From Trebouxia sp. TZW2008 (lineage: Eukaryota; Chlorophyta; Trebouxiophyceae; Trebouxiales; Trebouxiaceae), in NCBI GenBank assembly GCA_002118135.1, contig BDIU01000023.1, positions 249,296-313,295 of the forward strand: a stretch of DNA of 64,000 bases, in the 5' to 3' direction. The notes beneath the pieces were generated by a model. The model searched no databases. It had not been told where the DNA came from and was given only the letters and a program-made list of their open reading frames with translations. A program made the position numbers and the translations under genes. Shown piece by piece: positions 59,778-64,000 of this stretch. The stretch's first letter is position 1; the number at the start of each line of letters is the position of its first letter.

Positions 59778-60170
59778 TTAATGCACATAAAATGCACGCT
59801 TTGTACCTTCGGAAGAGTTGCTCATATGCACGTCCATTACAAGACGAACGAGAAGGGGTGGTACATGGCTCCGCAGGATGAACATGAATTTCGCCACGTT
59901 GCTGCCTGCCAGCCTGCACCTCTTGGGCTCTATGCCCAACTTCTTCAGCTCCGCCTTGACCATCCCGTTCATAAAGCTCCTTCTCTTTCGAGATGAGAAC
60001 TGGATGCAGGTGACCAAGTCTTGGGCGAATCTGAGCTGTAACCTAGTAGCCCTGAACTCTTGATAGACGGGCAGGTTTTTGTTGCCTCCCTCTTCTGCTG
60101 AAGTCAGATGGTAGAAGATCTCGGCCAAGGTCTGTAGGGAGTCCAGCTGGCCGTCCCACCAGTCGCTCAT
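59778..60170 (-). CDS. Virus-like protein, unrecognised
   Basis: 130 residues, starting MSDWWDGQLDSLQTLAEIF, basic in the middle (FSSRKRRSFMNGMVKAELKK). Its ATG overlaps the stop of the gene before it by ATGA. No family recognised. Confidence 0.6.
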   Translation of the reverse strand: MSDWWDGQLDSLQTLAEIFYHLTSAEEGGNKNLPVYQEFRATRLQLRFAQDLVTCIQFSSRKRRSFMNGMVKAELKKLGIEPKRCRLAGSNVAKFMFILRSHVPPLLVRLVMDVHMSNSSEGTKRAFYVH

Positions 60171-60376
60171 CTGCCCAAAGGCGGTACCCAGTGTCGGTTA
60201 AGGTGCTCGAAGGGCGGTTGTGCTGTGCCTAGATTGCCGTCTAGTTCATACTCTATCAACCGCAGGTACTTTTTGATCATTGCACGCTGGTCTGGATCTA
60301 TCTTCATGCGGTACAGATTTCTGTGTATTACGCTGAAGTAATCTATGGTCGTATCTGTATGAATGACTGCGCTCAT
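60167..60376 (-). CDS. Small virus-like protein, unrecognised
   Basis: 69 residues, with the helical stretch DPDQRAMIKKYLRLIEYEL. ATGA overlaps at both ends link it to the upstream and downstream genes. Confidence 0.6.
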   Translation of the reverse strand: MSAVIHTDTTIDYFSVIHRNLYRMKIDPDQRAMIKKYLRLIEYELDGNLGTAQPPFEHLNRHWVPPLGR

Positions 60377-60893
60377 GACTCACTTGGAGTAGGCGGCGGT
60401 GTAGCGGCGGGGAGCTTTGCAGCCGCTGCGTGATATGCTGCTCTGGCTGCTAGGATAAAGTGTCTGAGGATGACGTTCAGGTGAAGGTGCGCCTGTTGAG
60501 CTTGCTCGAAGGTGATCTTCTGGTTTGTGTTGACGGCGATGTCTGCCTGGTCAGAAGCCAAGATCTCTAGCTCGCTGTTGACGAAGTTGTAGTTGGGGAG
60601 GAACTCTCTAGGTGTAACAGAGTTACGTCTTCAGATCCAGGAATTAACACATCGGCACTTAGATTCGGACTTTTGCGCACAAGAAAGGTGCTAAGAGCTT
60701 AAGTTCGGGTCCTCTCCACGAAATAGTCGTGGGTTCGAATCCGGTATGGTACACTAGGTGGGTCGGGCATGCTAGAGAACTCTATTGTGTGCAACAAGAT
60801 CCTCAGCAGCGCTTTATCTCTGGGGCTGAACGTAGTCTTCGACGTCGCTTTTAGAATACCCTCTAGGGCTGCCTTGATCTCTGTAGGGTTCAT
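60373..60893 (-). pseudogene. Virus-like gene interrupted by the 141-bp element
   Basis: The 5' part (60893 to 60754) and the 3' part (60612 to 60373) are in the same frame once the element and one CTAGG copy are left out; the frame then stays open to the stop at 60375-60373, about 124 codons. The protein is helical with an Ala/Pro-rich tail. As it stands, the 5' part ends inside the element after 64 codons. Confidence 0.7.
60613..60753. mobile_element. 141-bp insertion element, copy B
   Basis: Flanked by CTAGG (60608-60612 and 60754-60758). It begins TGTAAC and ends GGTACA. On the plus strand it contains GGTTCGAATCC (60732-60742), identical to the tRNA T-arm / B-box consensus, preceded by the hairpin CCACG-AAATAGT-CGTGG; GTAAC-AGA-GTTAC forms a hairpin at the left end. 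It has no coding capacity. Confidence 0.9.
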
Positions 60894-61141
60894 GCTCCTT
60901 CTGTGACGTCGACAAGTTCAATAATGGAATCGGTGAACCGAGTCTCAAGGAGGAGGAGCTCCTCTATGTCAAACTTCTTCTTGATTTCCTTTAATTGCCT
61001 TATCGCCAGTTCCACATGCTTCTTCAAGTTCTCGTAAGCAGTGCTCATCACAAGCGATGATCTGAAAATTACAAAGATTGCTACTAAAATCAAAAACTTT
61101 AAGATGATAAGAACTTCGACGACGACTGGCACATCAGCCAT
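60890..61141 (-). CDS. Small membrane protein of the virus-like island
   Basis: 83 residues. Residues 5-27 form one hydrophobic helix (VPVVVEVLIILKFLILVAIF...), followed by a charged helix with ENLKKHVELAIRQLKEIKKK. It is the first gene of the ATGA chain. GCTGCAGAAAAA (plus strand) lies 10 bases before its start. Confidence 0.62.
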   Translation of the reverse strand: MADVPVVVEVLIILKFLILVAIFVIFRSSLVMSTAYENLKKHVELAIRQLKEIKKKFDIEELLLLETRFTDSIIELVDVTEGA

Positions 61142-61198
61142 CCTATTGTAGCTGCAGAAAAAACAGACAGAATCTAAAAGAAGTCAGAACTCCACGTG

Positions 61199-61440
61199 TC
61201 TGCGTGCAGAGAAGATCAAGGTTATGTCATCCTGCCAGAATAGGAATTTCAATAGGTTTGTTGGCCCAGCTTCTGCAGTAACTACACACAACTTCTGTAG
61301 GATCAGCGCCACATCACTGTGGATCAGCGCCTAAAGTTTGCGCGCTCTGCGTACAACCTCTATAGCCACTGCGTGCAGCTGTCACTAGCTCTGCGTGCAG
61401 AGATCAAAAGTTCGAATTTGTCTGGGTTATGTTAGGATCC
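61199..61440. repeat. Direct repeat beside the island
   Basis: TCTGCGTGCAGAGAAGATCAA (positions 61199-61219) recurs as CTCTGCGTGCAGAGATCAAA at 61390-61409. GGTTATGT follows in both, directly in the first and about 25 bases later in the second. Confidence 0.65.
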
Positions 61441-61516
61441 CAAGGTTGTGTACAAGAGCAGCGCTGCAAGCGGCGGAAAGCAAGGGGTGTCAGAGTGTGT
61501 GACGCAAACTACTAGC

Positions 61517-61620
61517 TGTACCTATGTACCATGTACTTCTCAGTTCCTCCAGAAGTCCTCATTACTAACAGAACCTCTGTTTTCTCAGAGAACTTTAGGT
61601 ACATTGGTACATAGGGTACA
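61517..61620. repeat. Imperfect inverted repeat rich in GTAC
   Basis: Arms 61517-61536 and 61599-61620 are reverse complements except for two single-base gaps, around a 62-base loop. Confidence 0.75.
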
Positions 61621-62639
61621 TTACCGTTACTACTAGTATTCTCTCTAAAATTTAGATAGAAGTACTAGGTCAAGTACTACAAGGATATTATTGATGATTT
61701 TAAGGAAATGCCATGTACCGGTGTACCTCTGTAGGGTTTGGGATACTCACATACTGCCTGGTGATTTCAGATACTTAAAACCTGGCATTTGAAATTACAG
61801 GAATCTGACAGTGTAATACACACACTCACAGACACCCCTTCTTAGGTAACCATGACATAACCCTGTGAAACACTGCAATTAGTCAATGGTCAGTGGTCAG
61901 TGTTGTAAATATATATACGTAACGCAAAGCAAGGACATGTCAGCAAGACTGGCAAGTTTCACAAAGTCCGGTGTGTTTCGTATTGATGACTGCTCATATG
62001 TATGCTGCTGATTAGGCAACTCATGGCTCCATGACATGCATCCATAGATCAGCATTTGGAGGTCCATAAGTGCGATGTGCATGTTTAAACATCGTGCATA
62101 AACATCATACAAAAAGAACATATGGCTTTTGTGCCCAGACATGCTGGTCTGAACAACATGATATGCTGGCAACACGAAGTTTCCACAACAGCAATTACTG
62201 AGCAGTGCAGATGGAGAGCCAGACATTCCAGTGTGCAGAACGTGCACTCAATTTGATTGAGGACACAGGTGTCACTCCTACTGTTGCATCAATGCCTTAT
62301 AATCACTGCCTTGTAATGTTTCATTACAACTCTACATAATTTGAAACAATTTCACCACCGTCAAATATATAGGCAACCAACATCGCACAATGGCGGTTGT
62401 TCTAGGCACTACACACAACAAAATTAAACAACATTGATGCAAGTTCAGGTTGGTAAATATACACTCATGCAGGTCTGATTACATATATACACTCCTGCAA
62501 GTCTAGGTATGTACATATATGGTACAAGACACTCAGGTATGGTACAAGACATCTAGCACAAAAAATCCTCTCCACAAAATTGTGCACAAAGATTGCACAA
62601 GGATAATTGTGCTTCTCCAATGACATGTTCCTGTCGACA

Positions 62640-63075
62640 GGAACACCAAACTGCTCTACTTTGTCACGATTGTTTCACTGAACCTTGAAAACCATACATA
62701 CTGATCAGCACAATATTGGGGTTTCTGAAAACAGCTTCTGCAAACACTACCAGGCATATACAGGTGCCACATTGCCCATCAAACTTATGTAACTAACTTG
62801 TACACAAAAATGCCAGATTTGCCCCATTTGTGACTTTGCGACTGTGAAACAAACATTGGGACTGCAGTCTACGCTTGCAAGTCAAGCTTGAATGACGGGA
62901 ACAACAAAATGCTCTTCTTTGCCACGATTGGTTCACCAATCCTTGAAAACCATAGATTCTAATCAGCATAAATATCGGGGTCTCTGGGTTTTCTGAGGTC
63001 TCCAGACACTACAGGGTATACAGGTGCCAGATTCCCAATCAAAATTATGTAACTAACTTGCACAAAATTGCTAGA
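62640..63075. repeat. Diverged tandem duplication, about 260 bp
   Basis: 62640-62820 and 62900-63075 share blocks such as CCTTGAAAACCATA, ATACAGGTGCCA and TTATGTAACTAACTTG in the same order. Confidence 0.75.
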
Positions 63076-63736
63076 GTTGTAACTTGCAATTGTGTAGCTC
63101 TGAGCCTGCAGTTTGCCCTTGCAAGTCAGGTTGTATTGCACGTAGGTGCAGACAAGTCGTCAGCCTTGCCAAACATAACCAAGGAAGCAGTGCTGCTTAG
63201 GCATGAAGGAAGCACATGCCTCCTTAGTGACCCAGACACCCTGTAGTGGGGTGTCCAACTGGTTGGTCTCCCCTCAATCTTGAAGAAAAAATCTTTTAAG
63301 AGCAGCATTTTCCGGAGTTCCGTCCGCTGGCAAAAGAACAACGCCATGCGGTATGGGTATGTATGGGTAAAGTCCACCTGTATGACCAGGCAGGAAAGCT
63401 TGACGCACACTTGCACCATTCAGCAGTACAGATATACAACACCCTGCTGAATGTGCAATGAGGGAGTGGCACAAGGGTGCATATGGTACAGTACACTTCA
63501 AACCAATGCTTTATAGTGGCAGTCATTGTCGCCAGAGAAACACTGAAGCTCATTGTATGCAGAAGCAAAGACTTCTCAGGACTGTTTCAAAGCAAACAAT
63601 ATGTCAATTGCGGCAAGGTTGAACAAGCATAACACGCGTTACTTTGCCTTTGCTGGTAGGGGCTTGGCTTGTTCACTAACAAAGGAGGCAAGCTACTATG
63701 ATGAACCTTAAACAATGATGTCACTTCAAGACTGAC

Positions 63737-63926
63737 CTTCAAAGATAGCAACCTCTACAGCATCAACGCCTTGCATCAATCTCGGGTCCCAAGGCACAGA
63801 ACCAGGCCTAAACACAACCCTACAGTTTATTGTGACAACATGCCCTGCCCCTGCAGTCGCACAGACCAGATGTATTGCACGGTCTCTCTCATGCTTGCTT
63901 GTTTTGGTGTTGCCATTTGCAAGCAA
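63737..63926 (-). CDS. Possible exon of an unrecognised gene at the right edge
   Basis: The frame reads VVFRPGSVPWDPRLMQGVDA, then VEVAIFE, and ends at a good donor (GAAG|GTCAGT) at 63737. The start is unclear; it may begin at an acceptor near 63825. No family recognised. Confidence 0.35.
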
Positions 63927-64000
63927 GCTGTGTTGTTTTGAGGCTCAGCACTATACGACTACAATCAATAACACAAGCCAATCAACAGGTTGGCGGAGAG

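Larger units (their letters stand above)
56640..61145. mobile_element. Integrated virus-like island, decaying
   Basis: The segment differs from its surroundings. It holds small intronless genes with little or no spacing, four ATGA overlaps in a row (61141 to 59778), two convergent stop codons that touch (58371-58376), and fibre-type repeat proteins with the phage- and virus-typical TIPAAQVQSNWTETNT signature. No major capsid, packaging ATPase, polymerase or integrase gene is visible, so whether it comes from a polinton-like virus, a large DNA virus or a phage-like source is open. Decay is clear: stops in the repeat gene, a frameshift at 58550 and two insertions of a 141-bp element. Exact ends are not found. 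Confidence 0.6.
61146..63736. other. Right flank of the island, no supported gene
   Basis: AT-richer sequence with repeats described separately. A minus-strand frame at 63276-63430 (GGLYPYIPIPHGVVLLPADG) looks weakly coding and may be an exon of the gene at the right edge, but its phase does not fit. Confidence 0.4.

Noticed and set aside
60613..60753. A genuine tRNA gene
   Set aside because: Only the B box and a hairpin fit. No cloverleaf, convincing A box or anticodon arm can be drawn, and target duplications show an insertion.
57663..60753. An introner: an inserted element spliced out as an intron
   Set aside because: GT and AG occur near the ends, but no pair removes exactly the element plus one duplication; the possible splices shift the frame at both sites.
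56640..61145. Bacterial contamination wrongly joined to algal sequence
   Set aside because: The only gap is bridged by a transposon copy with matching target duplications on both sides, and the same element occurs again 3 kb away. A wrong join elsewhere cannot be fully excluded.

Overview
The window is nuclear DNA of a green alga (Viridiplantae). Genes are split into many short exons with GT donors and almost uniform TGCAG acceptors. Several proteins match plant families: a chloroplast FAD oxidoreductase, a Virilizer subunit with the plant HVDD motif, and an M16 protease with a plastid plus twin-arginine leader. No hallmark identifies the class of alga. Exon borders below come from reading splice sites by eye and checking that phases join.

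Layout. 19-2725 (+): GRAM-domain protein. 3302-8649 (+): F-box protein. 9235-11856 (+): two unrecognised genes, the second with a possible C-terminal membrane anchor. 12570-17344 (+): M16 metalloprotease. 18182-20204 (-): GPN2 GTPase. 20635-25844 (-): plastid FAD-dependent oxidoreductase of the lycopene-cyclase-like family. 26804-28100 (-): thioredoxin-fold protein. 28370-48216 (+): Virilizer, the m6A-writer scaffold, at least 33 exons over 20 kb. 50860-53302 (-): protein with two RRMs. 54749-56179 (-): Nudix hydrolase whose N-terminal exons are not visible. 63737-63926 (-): a possible exon of a gene leaving the window.

Between about 56640 and 61145 lies a foreign island: small intronless genes, packed end to end, four of them chained by ATGA stop/start overlaps, plus fibre-type repeat proteins. 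It looks like part of a viral or virus-like element that is decaying. No capsid, ATPase, polymerase or integrase gene is visible, so its type is open. Two of its genes are each interrupted by the same 141-bp element, which has TGT...ACA ends and a different perfect 5-bp target-site duplication at each site. The only assembly gap (57761-57869) falls inside one copy and appears to be spurious, because the two gap edges overlap by 24 bases.

The host genes share an odd trait. In at least a dozen places the stretch covering a splice junction plus 30-130 bases of exon has been copied in tandem, two to five times, into the adjoining intron. Copies of an exon start lie upstream of the working exon, and copies of an exon end lie downstream. 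Most are decayed, but at least one (40363-40593) is still in frame. This looks like a continuing process that enlarges introns and creates cryptic exons.
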